The notes beneath the pieces are model-generated. The model was not told the DNA's origin. It searched no databases and saw only the letters and a program-made list of their open reading frames with translations. A program made the position numbers and the translations under genes. Positions 36,543-49,499 of a stretch of DNA of 64,000 nucleotides are shown here, piece after piece. Every line of letters starts with the position of its first letter. Within the stretch, counting starts at the first letter, position 1. Origin of the DNA: Nocardia africana NBRC 100379. GTDB taxonomy: Bacteria; Actinomycetota; Actinomycetes; Mycobacteriales; Mycobacteriaceae. The stretch covers positions 496,001 through 560,000 of the forward strand of contig NZ_BDAV01000006.1 in the NCBI RefSeq assembly GCF_001612635.1. Direction: 5' to 3'.

Positions 36543-37499
36543 ATGCCGGATCCGGTGAAGACACCGAGTGTGCTCGAATGCTGCGCTGCCGCAGTGGGTT
36601 CCGTGCGCGGGCTGATGCTGCCCCGCCGTCTCGACCGGCGCTTGCTGGCCTCGATTCCCGACGCCGGGCTGCCCGAACCCCAGGGCGTCGTCTCGGTGCG
36701 CGCACTGCCGCAGGTGCCGCGGTCGGTGCCGACGCCGGCGGTCGTCGAGGGAACGTTCACCCCGCGCCGCATCGACAACGCGCTGACCGCCTTCGTCGTC
36801 GAACATCCGCGGGCCCGGTTCGTGGTCGATCCCGGCGTCTGCTTGGATGCCGAACGGCGCGCGATCGCGCAGCTCCCGGCGGTCCTGCGGGTCGCGGTGC
36901 GGCCACCGGCCGCCACCGTGGCGACCGTCGACTCGCTGCGGGAACACGATCCGCGACCGCTGGATTTCGCGCTGCCCACGCATGCGCATTGGGATCATGT
37001 CTCCGGTCTGCTGGATCTGCCCGGACTTCCCGTGCACATGCATCGCGTCGAGCAGCGGTGGGTCATGACGGGTCCGGTCGCGCCGGTCGGCGGCGTCCGC
37101 GATGCGCTGCGGGAACGGCCGGTGGTCGAATACGACCTCGACGGACCGCCGGTGCTGACCTTCACCGCGAGCCACGATCTGTTCGGCGACGGGACCGTGG
37201 TACTGGTCGATCTGGCCGGGCACACGCCGGGCAGTATCGGCGTGCTCGCGCATACGCGGCGCGGCTGGGTGTTGCTCGCCGGGGATGCCGCCTGGCATCA
37301 CCTGCAGATCGAGAAGGTCCGCCAGAAGGCCAGTTACCCAGGCGGTTTGGCGGACGACGACCGCGAACTGACCTTCCGCACCCTGCACCGGCTGCACCTG
37401 GCGCGCACGACGGTGACGGTGGTGCCGACCCACGACCACGCGGCCGCCCAGCGGTTGCGGGCCGAGGGCGAGACGGCCGGCGCGCCGGACGAGAGCTGA
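36543..37499 (+). CDS. Metallo-beta-lactamase-fold hydrolase
   Basis: The product is 318 residues, ATG 36543. The metal motif T-H-A-H-W-D-H-V-S-G appears near residue 145. Further ligands are suggested by DLAGHTPGSIGVL and GDAAW, and by VPTHDHAAAQR at the C-terminus. These match class-B-like MBL hydrolases that cleave lactones, thioesters or phosphodiesters. The first about 60 residues (RGLMLPRRLDRRLLASIPDA) are an extension without a recognised motif. It is paired divergently with a MerR regulator. The closest known function could be quorum-quenching lactonase or a detoxifying hydrolase, which I cannot decide. Confidence 0.9.
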   Translation: MPDPVKTPSVLECCAAAVGSVRGLMLPRRLDRRLLASIPDAGLPEPQGVVSVRALPQVPRSVPTPAVVEGTFTPRRIDNALTAFVVEHPRARFVVDPGVCLDAERRAIAQLPAVLRVAVRPPAATVATVDSLREHDPRPLDFALPTHAHWDHVSGLLDLPGLPVHMHRVEQRWVMTGPVAPVGGVRDALRERPVVEYDLDGPPVLTFTASHDLFGDGTVVLVDLAGHTPGSIGVLAHTRRGWVLLAGDAAWHHLQIEKVRQKASYPGGLADDDRELTFRTLHRLHLARTTVTVVPTHDHAAAQRLRAEGETAGAPDES

Positions 37500-37610
37500 G
37501 GTCGGACGTCGCCCGGCCGGTCGTCGCGAGTCCGCACGGCTCCTTCGACCGGTCCAGCGAGGCACGGGTGGCTATGGACCGGCGGGCCACTCGCTGGTGA
37601 CCATGGGCTC

Positions 37611-38735
37611 ATGACCTCCTCGGCGTATGTTCCCGCTCCGGCCGGCCACGAATTCGCGGTCGAGACCACCTATCTCGACACCGCCTCGTACGGCATCCCA
37701 CCCGCCCGTGCGTTCACCGCGGTACGCGAGGTGCTCGACGGGTGGGCGCGCGGACATCGCGCACCCTCCGGCTACGACGATCGGGTGGATCGGCTGCGCG
37801 CGGCCTATGCCCGCATCCTCGACGGCGCGACGGCAGCCGATGTGGCGATCGGCAATTCGGCCGCCGCTCTCATCGGCCCGGCCGCGGCCGCGCTCGCCCC
37901 GGGATCCGAAGTGCTCGTCGCCGCAGGCGATTTCGCTTCCGTACCCAATCCGTTCCGCTACCGCGGGGACCTGCGGGTGCGCACGGTGGAACTGGAGCGA
38001 CTGGCCGACGAGGTTCGACCGGATACCGCGCTGGTGGCCTGCAGTCTCGTTCAGTCCGCCGACGGCCGGACGGTCGACGCGGCGCGCTTGCGCGAGGCCA
38101 CCGCGGCGCACGACGCGCTGCTGCTGTTCGACGTCTCGCAGGCCGCGGGCTGGCTGCCGCTGCGATTCGCCGATGCCGACATCTGGGTGTGCGCGAGCTT
38201 CAAATGGCTGCTCGGCGCCCGCAGTGTCGGGCTGCTGGCGATCCGGCCGGAGATCGCCGACCGGGTGCGCCCGCATGCGCCGGGCTGGTACGCGGCCGCG
38301 GATCGCTGGGCGGAAATGTATGCGCCGCAACGACTCGCCGATACCGCGCGCCGCTTCGACGCCACCCCCGATTGGCTCGGCGTGGTGAGTGCGCTGGCCG
38401 GGGCCGAACTGCTGGAAGAGTTGACGATTCCGGCGATCCAGGCGCACGACCTGGCACTGGCCGACCGCTTCCGCGCCGGACTCGCCGATCTCGGCTACAC
38501 GCCCGTGCCCGGACGAGCGCCGATCGTCTCGATCCCGGGCGCCGCGGCCGCCGCCGACGCTCTGGCCGACGCCCAGGTGGTGACCACGGCCCGAGCGGGT
38601 GCGCTGCGGGTGTCGTTTCACGTCCACAACGATTCCGACGACGTGGACCGGGCCTTGAAAGCCTTGGGCGACAACTGGAGTCGACCGAGCGCGGGCTCAG
38701 AAGGTTCGGCGCGGGCGTCCCGGCGGCTGCAGTGA
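37611..38735 (+). CDS. Class V aminotransferase-fold PLP enzyme
   Basis: The product is 374 residues, ATG 37611. It shows the cysteine-desulfurase/kynureninase-like fold: TTYLDTASYGIPPARAF at the start and DVAIGNSAAALIGPAA (cofactor phosphate loop). LLLFDVSQAAGWLPLRFADADIWVCASFKWLLG carries the PLP-pairing D and the Schiff-base Lys (SFKWL). The loop cysteine needed by cysteine desulfurases is not evident, so it is more likely an epimerase-, lyase- or transaminase-type member. The 3' end overlaps the convergent LuxR-ATPase gene by 39 bp. Substrate unknown. Confidence 0.9.
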   Translation: MTSSAYVPAPAGHEFAVETTYLDTASYGIPPARAFTAVREVLDGWARGHRAPSGYDDRVDRLRAAYARILDGATAADVAIGNSAAALIGPAAAALAPGSEVLVAAGDFASVPNPFRYRGDLRVRTVELERLADEVRPDTALVACSLVQSADGRTVDAARLREATAAHDALLLFDVSQAAGWLPLRFADADIWVCASFKWLLGARSVGLLAIRPEIADRVRPHAPGWYAAADRWAEMYAPQRLADTARRFDATPDWLGVVSALAGAELLEELTIPAIQAHDLALADRFRAGLADLGYTPVPGRAPIVSIPGAAAAADALADAQVVTTARAGALRVSFHVHNDSDDVDRALKALGDNWSRPSAGSEGSARASRRLQ

Positions 38736-41192
38736 TTCGGCACGCACGCGATCGCGCAATTCGCCGGGAATGCGGTGGATGATCGCCGAGCGGTCCGCGG
38801 CCGCGAGTTTGCGGCGAATGGTCGCGACCTGGGCATCGACCGTCCGGACCGACGTCCCGCGGCGCACCGCGACCGCGCTGTTGGTCCAACCGGCGGCCAC
38901 CAGTATCGCGATATCGCGCTCGGCGGGGGACAATTCCCGCCACCGCCTGTCGTCCGGGCCGGCGTCGGCGTCGTCGGCGATCTGGAGTTGTCCGAGGAAA
39001 TACCGCTGCAGCTCGTTCTCCTGCGGCCGCATCCGCGCACCGCGACGCACCGCGGCGGCGTAGCGCTCGGCACCGAGCACCGCGGTCGCGGCCGCACGCG
39101 CCGCCGACGATCCCTCCACCACCAGCGGCACCCGGTCCGAGGCGATCCCCATCGAGCGATGCAGTGCGGCGGTACCACCCTGCAGGTGGGCGATCTCCCG
39201 CGCGGCCGCGGCGAGCTCGTCCGGGCGCGTGCCGGATTCGAGACGCCGCGACAGGATCGTGGCCAGCGCGACGGTGCAGAAATGGATGATCCAGCCCGCG
39301 GTCCAGGTATCTCCGCGATCGAGATGCGCGGCCACCGCCGCCCGGCCCCGGCGCACGGCGTCCGCGGGGTCGCCGTGGCGGATGGTGGCGACCAGTTCCG
39401 CGAACTCGGCCCACGAAACCGCCCATGGCGCATCGGTTTTCGCCGCGTCGTGCAGATGGCGGCGCACCACCCGTCCGGCGACCTCCGGGGTCGCCAGGCT
39501 GGCTGCCGCGAGCACGGTGAACAGATCGCTGCGCTGGGTGCCGCCGCGATCCCCGACGGCGGCGAACTTCCGCCGGGCGCGCGAGAACACCTCGATCGAG
39601 CGCAGGTCCAGGCGAATCAGGAACAGTTCCAGTCCCCAGGTGAATTCGACCTGGGCCGGCAGTCCGATGTCGTCGGCAGTGTGCTCCCGCCATTCCCGGC
39701 GCAGCACCGGATCGGTGAGACATTCGGCGGCACATTCGCCGAGGAGCCGGGACGTATAGTCGAATCGTCCCTGCCACACCGCGATCCAGCCGACCAAGGC
39801 CTTGGCGGTGATCCGCAGCGACGACAACGCCGGATCGTCGCCGATCACCGCGAGGGCGCGTTCGGTGAGCCCGGTGACCGCGCGGTTGGTGCCGGTGAGG
39901 AACGGCACCCGCAACGCCATGACCACGGTCGCGATCTCGAGTCCGATCACGGCCTCGGCCGGATCGGACAGGCTGGTCTCCACCGCGAGCAGCACGTCGT
40001 TCCATGCCCCGCGGACCCAGTCGATCCACTCCATCTCGTCCGGGCCGTACCACATCGCCTGTCCGGCAACGACTTTGTCACGAAAGTAGCGGCGATGGCG
40101 GGCAGGCATACCGGACGGCGAGGCCGAACCGTCCGGCCGCTCCTGCAACCGAAGGCGGGCGAACGCCCGCACACTCTCGGGCAGGAAATAGCGCACCGAA
40201 GTGGCCGTCATGCGTGTCGACACCAGCGACCGTTCGACCAGACGCTCCAGCGTGGCGGCGATGACCGGTTCGGGTAACGCCTCGTCGGCGCAGACCTGCG
40301 CCACCGCGCTGTATTCGATTCCGCCGCTGCGGGTTTCCTCGTCACCGGGATCGAATCCGGCCGCGAAGACCGACATCCTTTCCAGCAGCAGGCGTTCGGC
40401 GTCGGTGCACAGCCCGTAGGACCAGGCGATCACGTCACCGGCGTTTCGATGACGCTCGTCGGCGCCGGCCCGCACGCCCGACGACCAGCGCATCCACGCC
40501 TCGGAGTCGGTGCCGGTGAGATCGCGCAGCACCTCGGCGAGCGGGCGGTAGCGCAGCCGGGCCGCGGCCAGCCGGATGAACAGCGGATTGTTGTCCACCT
40601 GCCGGCAGATCCGGGCAGCGAGTTCCAGAGTCGCGGGATCCGCGGCGATCGGCCGGCCGGTCAGTTCCGCGCGCCGCCGGAACAGTTCCACCGCATGGTC
40701 TTTGGCGAGTGGCGGGACCGGCACCAACCGCTCGTCGGTCCAGCCGATCGGTTCCCTGCTGGTGGCCACGACGGTGACGTCCGGATTCACGCTCAGCAAC
40801 TCGACGATCAGCCGCGCCACCGGAGCCAGGACGTGTTCACAGTTGTCGAGGACCAGGATGGTACGAGCGGCGCCGAGCGAGGCGAACGCGTCGAGCAGGC
40901 AATCCTCCGCGCTGCGGCCGGTGGTGGCGGTCGGTGCGACGGTTCGCACGATCTCCTCGGCGACCGACTCGACATCGGCGCCGGTTTCCAGCCGCGCCAA
41001 CCGCACCCACAGCACGTGATCGCGGCCGGGCCGCTGGGATCGGCGCAACGCCTCGGTGGCCAGCGTCGTCTTACCGATTCCCCCCGGCCCGAGCAGAGTG
41101 ATCAGCCGGGGCCCACCGGGGTCGAGCAGTTCGGCGATGCTGCGCAATTCCGCTGTCCGGCCGACGAATTGGGAGAGCCACGGTGTGGTCAC
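38697..41192 (-). CDS. LuxR-family regulator with NTPase domain (large paralogue)
   Basis: The product is 831 residues from GTG 41192. An NB-ARC/AAA-like ATPase is at the N-terminus: Walker A LGPGGIGKTTLATEALRR near residue 33 and Walker B ILVLDNCEHVL near 120. VVATSREPIGWTDERLVPVPPL follows. The middle, about 400 residues, is helical repeats. A LuxR HTH closes it: LSPAERDIAILVAAGWTNSAVAVRRGTSVRTVDAQVATIRRKL (in segments). It is a signal-gated transcription activator in the LAL/AfsR-like style. The start overlaps the stop of a second, shorter paralogue, so both are probably produced together. The target is not evident. Confidence 0.92.
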   Translation of the reverse strand: MTTPWLSQFVGRTAELRSIAELLDPGGPRLITLLGPGGIGKTTLATEALRRSQRPGRDHVLWVRLARLETGADVESVAEEIVRTVAPTATTGRSAEDCLLDAFASLGAARTILVLDNCEHVLAPVARLIVELLSVNPDVTVVATSREPIGWTDERLVPVPPLAKDHAVELFRRRAELTGRPIAADPATLELAARICRQVDNNPLFIRLAAARLRYRPLAEVLRDLTGTDSEAWMRWSSGVRAGADERHRNAGDVIAWSYGLCTDAERLLLERMSVFAAGFDPGDEETRSGGIEYSAVAQVCADEALPEPVIAATLERLVERSLVSTRMTATSVRYFLPESVRAFARLRLQERPDGSASPSGMPARHRRYFRDKVVAGQAMWYGPDEMEWIDWVRGAWNDVLLAVETSLSDPAEAVIGLEIATVVMALRVPFLTGTNRAVTGLTERALAVIGDDPALSSLRITAKALVGWIAVWQGRFDYTSRLLGECAAECLTDPVLRREWREHTADDIGLPAQVEFTWGLELFLIRLDLRSIEVFSRARRKFAAVGDRGGTQRSDLFTVLAAASLATPEVAGRVVRRHLHDAAKTDAPWAVSWAEFAELVATIRHGDPADAVRRGRAAVAAHLDRGDTWTAGWIIHFCTVALATILSRRLESGTRPDELAAAAREIAHLQGGTAALHRSMGIASDRVPLVVEGSSAARAAATAVLGAERYAAAVRRGARMRPQENELQRYFLGQLQIADDADAGPDDRRWRELSPAERDIAILVAAGWTNSAVAVRRGTSVRTVDAQVATIRRKLAAADRSAIIHRIPGELRDRVRAESLQPPGRPRRTF

Positions 41193-42559
41193 GACCGGGT
41201 CTTCTCGCGCCGGGCCCGGGCCTCGCAGCGCATCCGTTCCCGGGCCTCGGCGGGCAGATGCCGGGCGATCTCTCCGCGCGAGGTGATCTGCAACTTCTGC
41301 CGGACCATCGCCACCTGGGCGTCGACCGTGCGCACCGAACTGTGGCGGCGCACGGCGATGGCACTGTTGGGCCAGCCCGCGGCCGCCAGCACCGCCACCT
41401 CACGTTCCGCGCGCGACAGGCTTTCCCAGCGATCCGACTCCGGGCGCGGCACCGCCACTGTCTCGGCCGGCGGTGGCGCCGCGGCCACACACGGCTGCTG
41501 TGGCACGGCCCCCTCGGCGCGGCGCACCTCCAGCCGGCGCAGCTGCAGATGCCGGGCAGCGAGCCGATTGGCCTCGACCGGATCACGCCGGTGCAGTTCG
41601 GCGCGCGCGACGAGGCGTACACATTCGGTGAGATACCACCGTGCCGAGGTGCCGGTCAGCCGCACGATCACCAGCGAACGTTCCACCAGCCGGTCCAGCG
41701 TCGATTCGATCGACGCTTCCGGCAACGCGTCGTCGGCACAGATCGCCACGATCGCCTCCCGATCGGCTCCGCCACCCGCCGAACCGCCCGGAAAAACCGA
41801 CATACGTTGCAGCAGAAGGGATTCCGCCGGCGAACAGCGACTGGTGGACCAGGCGATGTTGGCGCCGATATCGCGGTGGCGCGCTTCCACCCCGACCCGG
41901 GCACTGTCGGACCACTGCAGGCGGCGGTCGTAGGCATCGCCGCTCACCTCGTGCAGCACGATGGCGGGCGGATGGTGCCGCAACCTGATGGCGGCCAGCC
42001 GCAGGCCGAACGGATTGTGGCTCATATGCGCACAGATCCGCCGGAGAATATCGTCGTCCTCGGCGCCGGCCGTGCGGCCGGTGAGTTCCATGCGAATTCG
42101 CAGCAGCCGCAACGCCTGTGCGGGATCCAGCGACGGCACCGGAACGAGTTGCTCGTCGATCCAGCCGATCGGCTCGCGGCTGGTGGCCACGACGGTCAGC
42201 GCCGGGTCGGCCTCGAGCAGATCCGCGAGCTCGGGCGCGAGGGCGCTCACCAGCCGATCGCAGCTGTCCAGAACCAGTATGTGCGGGGCGCCGTCCGGCC
42301 GGGGTGCGAAATCGCGTAGTTCGGCGATCGCGGTGTCGCCGTCCAGTTCCGCGAGCGCCAGCCAGCGCGTGGGCAGGTCGACATCGCGGCGCAGCGTTTC
42401 GATGGCCAGCCTGGTCTTGCCGATGCCGCCGGGGCCGGTCAGGGTGATCAGCCGCGCGCCGCGGGCGATCAGCGCGGTTATCCGCTCTCGCTGCGCGCGC
42501 CTGCCCACGAACTCACTGCTGGTGGCGGGCAGGACACCGATACGCGATCGCTGGAACAT
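41189..42559 (-). CDS. LuxR-family regulator with NTPase domain (short paralogue)
   Basis: The product is 456 residues, ATG 42559. Walker A is LTGPGGIGKTRLAIETLRRD and Walker B HILVLDSCDRLVSA; VVATSREPIGWIDEQLVPVPSL matches the larger neighbour almost word for word. The HTH is LSRAEREVAVLAAAGWPNSAIAVRR plus VRTVDAQVAMVRQKL. Unlike its neighbour it lacks the long helical-repeat middle, so ATPase and HTH are nearly directly joined. The stop overlaps the start of the large paralogue by 4 bp (GTGA). A duplication followed by loss (or gain) of the sensor middle is likely; hetero-oligomers are possible. Confidence 0.92.
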   Translation of the reverse strand: MFQRSRIGVLPATSSEFVGRRAQRERITALIARGARLITLTGPGGIGKTRLAIETLRRDVDLPTRWLALAELDGDTAIAELRDFAPRPDGAPHILVLDSCDRLVSALAPELADLLEADPALTVVATSREPIGWIDEQLVPVPSLDPAQALRLLRIRMELTGRTAGAEDDDILRRICAHMSHNPFGLRLAAIRLRHHPPAIVLHEVSGDAYDRRLQWSDSARVGVEARHRDIGANIAWSTSRCSPAESLLLQRMSVFPGGSAGGGADREAIVAICADDALPEASIESTLDRLVERSLVIVRLTGTSARWYLTECVRLVARAELHRRDPVEANRLAARHLQLRRLEVRRAEGAVPQQPCVAAAPPPAETVAVPRPESDRWESLSRAEREVAVLAAAGWPNSAIAVRRHSSVRTVDAQVAMVRQKLQITSRGEIARHLPAEARERMRCEARARREKTRS

Positions 42560-42623
42560 AGTAGGAACAAGTTAGCCCACCGCGCCCCCGTCGCGTGTCC
42601 GGATTCGATACCGCGATCTGCGG

Positions 42624-43208
42624 CTACCCCGTTCGCGCGACCGGTGCGGCCTGCTGATAGTGCATCTGCACGACCGCACTGTCGAAGGTCATGATGTCCA
42701 CCAGCTGCAATCCCGCCGTGTCCAGCGGTTTCGGGAACAGCGGCACACCGCCGCCGAGCAGCAGCGGATGCACGAACAGCCGGTATTCGTCGACGAGATC
42801 GTGTTCGAGGAAATACGAGGCGGTTTGCGCACCGCCGAAGACCACGACGGGTCCGGTCGAGCCCGCCCGCAGCGCGGCGATCTCGGCGATCGGATCCGCA
42901 CCGACCACCCGGGTGTTCCAGCCCGGATCGCGCAGCGTATGGGAGAACACCAGTTTCGGGGTGCGCTTCCAGCAGCGCGCGAATTCGACGTAGAACGGTG
43001 AGATGGCCGGATCGGCATCGGCATAGGGCCAGAACGCGGCCATGATCTCGAATGTCTTGCGGCCGTAGACGAACACCTCGGCCGCCCGCAGTTCGTCAAG
43101 GAAGGACTCACACAGCTCTTCGTCCACCACCGGCCAGTGAATTTCCTGGTCGGGCCCCTCCGCGTATCCGTCGAGCGACATCTGCATCCACAGTGTCACG
43201 CCTGCCAT
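42624..43208 (-). CDS. Dihydrofolate reductase/RibD C-terminal family protein
   Basis: The product is 194 residues. The fold marks are TLWMQMSLDGYAEGPDQEIHW, AAEVFVYGRKTFEIMAAFW, KLVFSHTL (segment following R/K) and GPVVVFGGAQTASYFLEHDLVDEYRLFVHPLLLGGGVPLF, which contains the NADPH-binding GG motif. Stand-alone members of this family are NADPH reductases of uncertain substrate (riboflavin-like, folate-like or xenobiotic). It is not a typical FolA, whose motifs differ. A long dyad at 43283-43313 lies 75 bp upstream of its start. Confidence 0.88.
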   Translation of the reverse strand: MAGVTLWMQMSLDGYAEGPDQEIHWPVVDEELCESFLDELRAAEVFVYGRKTFEIMAAFWPYADADPAISPFYVEFARCWKRTPKLVFSHTLRDPGWNTRVVGADPIAEIAALRAGSTGPVVVFGGAQTASYFLEHDLVDEYRLFVHPLLLGGGVPLFPKPLDTAGLQLVDIMTFDSAVVQMHYQQAAPVARTG

Positions 43209-43282
43209 CGCTCACCCATCTGCCGTTACTTGCCGACGAGTGATTGTTCCCCCGAGTGGGGGCGGCGCGCATCGGTAATGTT

Positions 43283-43313
43283 CGGGCGCACCTACTTAAG
43301 TAGGTTGCGCCCG
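43283..43313. promoter_or_regulatory. 31-bp near-perfect dyad upstream of the RibD-like gene
   Basis: CGGGCGCA, a perfect 14-bp palindrome CCTACTTAAGTAGG (43291-43304), then TTGCGCCCG make a long inverted repeat with one base offset. TACTTAAGTA centres resemble HxlR/MarR-type operators. It is also a possible hairpin ending the exported-protein mRNA (minus strand), but no loop or U-run supports that. No HxlR gene lies adjacent. Confidence 0.6.
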
Positions 43314-43331
43314 ATACCTATAGGGGCCGGA

Positions 43332-43841
43332 TCAGAGCAGTTCGCCGTCGCGGCACAGGCTCGACGAGCGCCAAGTCGGCGCCGGGCCCTCGCCTTCGAA
43401 ACGCCACGAGGAGATCGGCCCGGCCGCGCGCCAGTAGAGGCCGCCCGAGGCCGGAACCGCCTCGTACACGTCCTCGGTCCCCGCGATCAGCTGATCGCCC
43501 ACGCAGTAGTCGTTGTAGGAGGTGCCCGGCTGGCGGGCGCCGGGACTGAAGCGACCGGCCGGGTTACCGAGCGCGCCCGGATTGGCCACGGTGTCGGCGC
43601 GGCGGGACGGGCCGTCCGCATTCCACCGGGCGGCACCGAAAAGGTCGCTGTGGCAACTGAATGCCCAGCCGCCGGCGTGCACCTGCGCCCCCGGGGCGAA
43701 GGCGGCGCCGGCCCACATACAGTACGGTCCGGGCGCCTGCGCCGCGGCCGGACCGGCGGACAGGCCCACAACCGTGGCACCCGCGACGGTCGCGGCCAGC
43801 AGCAGGGCTCGGGCGGTGCGGGCAAAGGTGGCTGCGGTCAT
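43332..43841 (-). CDS. Exported cysteine-containing protein of unknown function
   Basis: The product is 169 residues from ATG 43841 (MTAATFARTARALLLAATVA); a further in-frame ATG at 43928 would swallow the conserved operator. There is a Sec signal peptide with cleavage near GPAAA-QA. The mature part has four cysteines (YCMWAG, FSCHSD, DYCVGD, SLCRDG) that could form two disulfides. It is rich in Gly, Trp and Tyr. I do not recognise a family. Its promoter carries the 26-bp repeat shared with the amino-acid permease and gdh, so it is probably made under the same signal. Confidence 0.78.
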   Translation of the reverse strand: MTAATFARTARALLLAATVAGATVVGLSAGPAAAQAPGPYCMWAGAAFAPGAQVHAGGWAFSCHSDLFGAARWNADGPSRRADTVANPGALGNPAGRFSPGARQPGTSYNDYCVGDQLIAGTEDVYEAVPASGGLYWRAAGPISSWRFEGEGPAPTWRSSSLCRDGELL

Positions 43842-43905
43842 CGGTGTGTCTCCGTTCAATCGTGCACTTCCGACGCTCGTGGACGGAAGTATTGGCCACA
43901 CGATT

Positions 43906-43931
43906 AATGTACCGTTATACAACGGCACGTT
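43906..43931. promoter_or_regulatory. 26-bp inverted repeat, site A (exported protein)
   Basis: AATGTACCGTT (43906-43916), 4-nt spacer, AACGGCACGTT (43921-43931). It lies 65 bp upstream of the exported-protein ATG. The left arm matches the reverse complement of the right arm at 9 of 11 positions. See sites B and C for the same element. Confidence 0.85.
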
Positions 43932-43983
43932 ATACCGCGAACTATCCCCAGGGATGGAGGGTGGAAATTGTCGCGGCGAACGC

Positions 43984-44718
43984 TCAGGAGTCGGCGAGCG
44001 CCTCGTTCAGCGCGCTGTCCTGATCGAGATATCGGGCCACGAACCGGCCGATCAGTTCGGCGCCGGCCTGGGCCGGGACGGTCCGGATCGCCTCGGAGCC
44101 CGCGGCCAGCCCGGCCACATCGGCCGGCGTGCCCGTCGAATCCTGGAAGCCGGTCCATACCGTGCGCTGGAACAGGGCCGTGAAGCGGCGCGCGATCCGG
44201 TCGCATTCGGTCGCCAGCCGCTCGAATTCGGCGATGATCTCCGGCTCCGGCACGCCCGCGGCGGCCAGCCGGTCGGCGGCCTGCAGCAGCACCGGATCGG
44301 CGGCGCGATAGGTACTGGCGTCGACCGGCTCGTAGAGGCCGAGCGCGACGACCCGGGCCAGTCCGTTGGGCACCTCGCTCAATCGCTGCGCGAGGTCGGT
44401 CGCGGCGATCGTCGCACCGGCCGGCGATTCGGCGCCCGAGGACGCATCGGGCTCCGCGACGCCCAGAATGTCGCCGAGGTCGTCACCGCGATCCCAGGCG
44501 TTGAGCAGTTCCTTGATGCCGTTGAGTTTGATGCCGCGGTCGAGCAGTCGGCTGATGGTCCGCACCCGGTTGAGGTGTTCGGCGCTGTAGAAGCCGGTGC
44601 GACCCTTGACCTGCGGCGGCGGCAGCACACCACGCTCGTGGTACACCCGCAGGCTGCGCACGGTGGTCCCCGCCTCACGCGCGAGCTCGTCGATGGTGTA
44701 CTCGGTCCGGGTCGTCAT
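43984..44718 (-). CDS. MerR-family regulator with long effector domain
   Basis: The product is 244 residues. The winged-helix head is YTIDELAREAGTTVRSLRVYHERGVLPPPQVKGRTGFYSAEHLN. A long helical domain follows (RTISRLLDRGIKLNGIKELLNAWDRG) with a C-terminal half of about 140 residues like TipA/BmrR-class ligand domains but without clear aromatic-pocket signatures. It lies 52 bp upstream of repeat site A, which makes it the nearest regulator gene to that element, although MerR operators have a different geometry (19-20-bp spaced -35/-10). It is divergent from a DUF1707 membrane protein. Confidence 0.88.
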   Translation of the reverse strand: MTTRTEYTIDELAREAGTTVRSLRVYHERGVLPPPQVKGRTGFYSAEHLNRVRTISRLLDRGIKLNGIKELLNAWDRGDDLGDILGVAEPDASSGAESPAGATIAATDLAQRLSEVPNGLARVVALGLYEPVDASTYRAADPVLLQAADRLAAAGVPEPEIIAEFERLATECDRIARRFTALFQRTVWTGFQDSTGTPADVAGLAAGSEAIRTVPAQAGAELIGRFVARYLDQDSALNEALADS

Positions 44719-44835
44719 ACATCAAGGAAACCACACTGAAACATGCGCGGATCGAAAGTGTGCGGCGGCATGCCGGTTCCCATCCTTGGCGGTTCGATTG
44801 CGATCCGCGGGGGTAGCGGACCTATCCTGCTGTGC

Positions 44836-45201
44836 ATGGACGATATGGCGGACGCGCGCCCCAGCGCCGCCGAGCGAGAGCGCGCACTGCAGGAATTGTC
44901 ACAGCAACTGGGCGCCGGCAGATTGACCCTGCCCGAATTCGACGAGCGCACCGCACTGGCGACCCATGCCGATACCCGCGTCGAGCTGGCGGCGCTGTTC
45001 ACCGATCTGCCCGTCGTCACCCCCGATCCCCCCGCCGCGCCCGCGCCGGCCAATCCGCTGCCCTCCCTGGCCGTCCTGGCCGGCGCCATCACGGTCTTCG
45101 CGGTCGCGGCCGCGTGGGCGGCCGGAAACTGGTTGTGGCTGTTGCTGATCGCCGCGGCGCCGGTGGCCGTCGTGCTCTGGCGCGTGCGCGGAGTCGCCTG
45201 A
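44836..45201 (+). CDS. DUF1707-family SHOCT-like membrane protein
   Basis: The product is 121 residues from ATG 44836 (MDDMADARPSAAERERALQE); the upstream in-frame ATG is non-conserved. The N-terminal segment (RERALQELSQQLGAGRLTLPEFDERTALATHADTRVELAALFTDL, in parts) is the DUF1707 signature. Two C-terminal hydrophobic helices (LPSLAVLAGAITVFAVAAAW; WLWLLLIAAAPVAVVLWRV) place it in the membrane. DUF1707 proteins are widespread in actinobacteria and may be envelope-stress related; no function is assigned. The stop lies 6 bp from the convergent pknG stop. Confidence 0.9.
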   Translation: MDDMADARPSAAERERALQELSQQLGAGRLTLPEFDERTALATHADTRVELAALFTDLPVVTPDPPAAPAPANPLPSLAVLAGAITVFAVAAAWAAGNWLWLLLIAAAPVAVVLWRVRGVA

Positions 45202-45207
45202 GCCGGT

Positions 45208-49315
<4,108 letters not shown>

Positions 49316-49356
49316 GGGGGAGGACCTTTCACGTGACGGCGATCATATCTATGGGC

Positions 49357-49382
49357 AATGTACCGTCATTCAACGGCACGTT
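49357..49382. promoter_or_regulatory. 26-bp inverted repeat, site B (amino-acid permease)
   Basis: AATGTACCGTC (49357-49367), spacer ATTC, AACGGCACGTT (49372-49382). It lies 42 bp upstream of the permease ATG, within the 184-bp divergent region shared with the SPFH gene. It differs from site A by only a few bases. Confidence 0.85.
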
Positions 49383-49499
49383 CAACAGGTGGGATAGGTT
49401 GTAACACAACGGAAATGCCATCCGCCGAGGTCGGCGGTGGAACATACCGATAGGTATCGGTACGCTGGATAACGTCAACGGCCGAGGAAGGGCGAGGAT

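Noticed and set aside
43842..43928. Longer start for the exported Cys-rich protein (ATG 43928)
   Set aside because: It would place 29 polar and mixed residues before the signal peptide and put the shared 26-bp repeat at the start codon.
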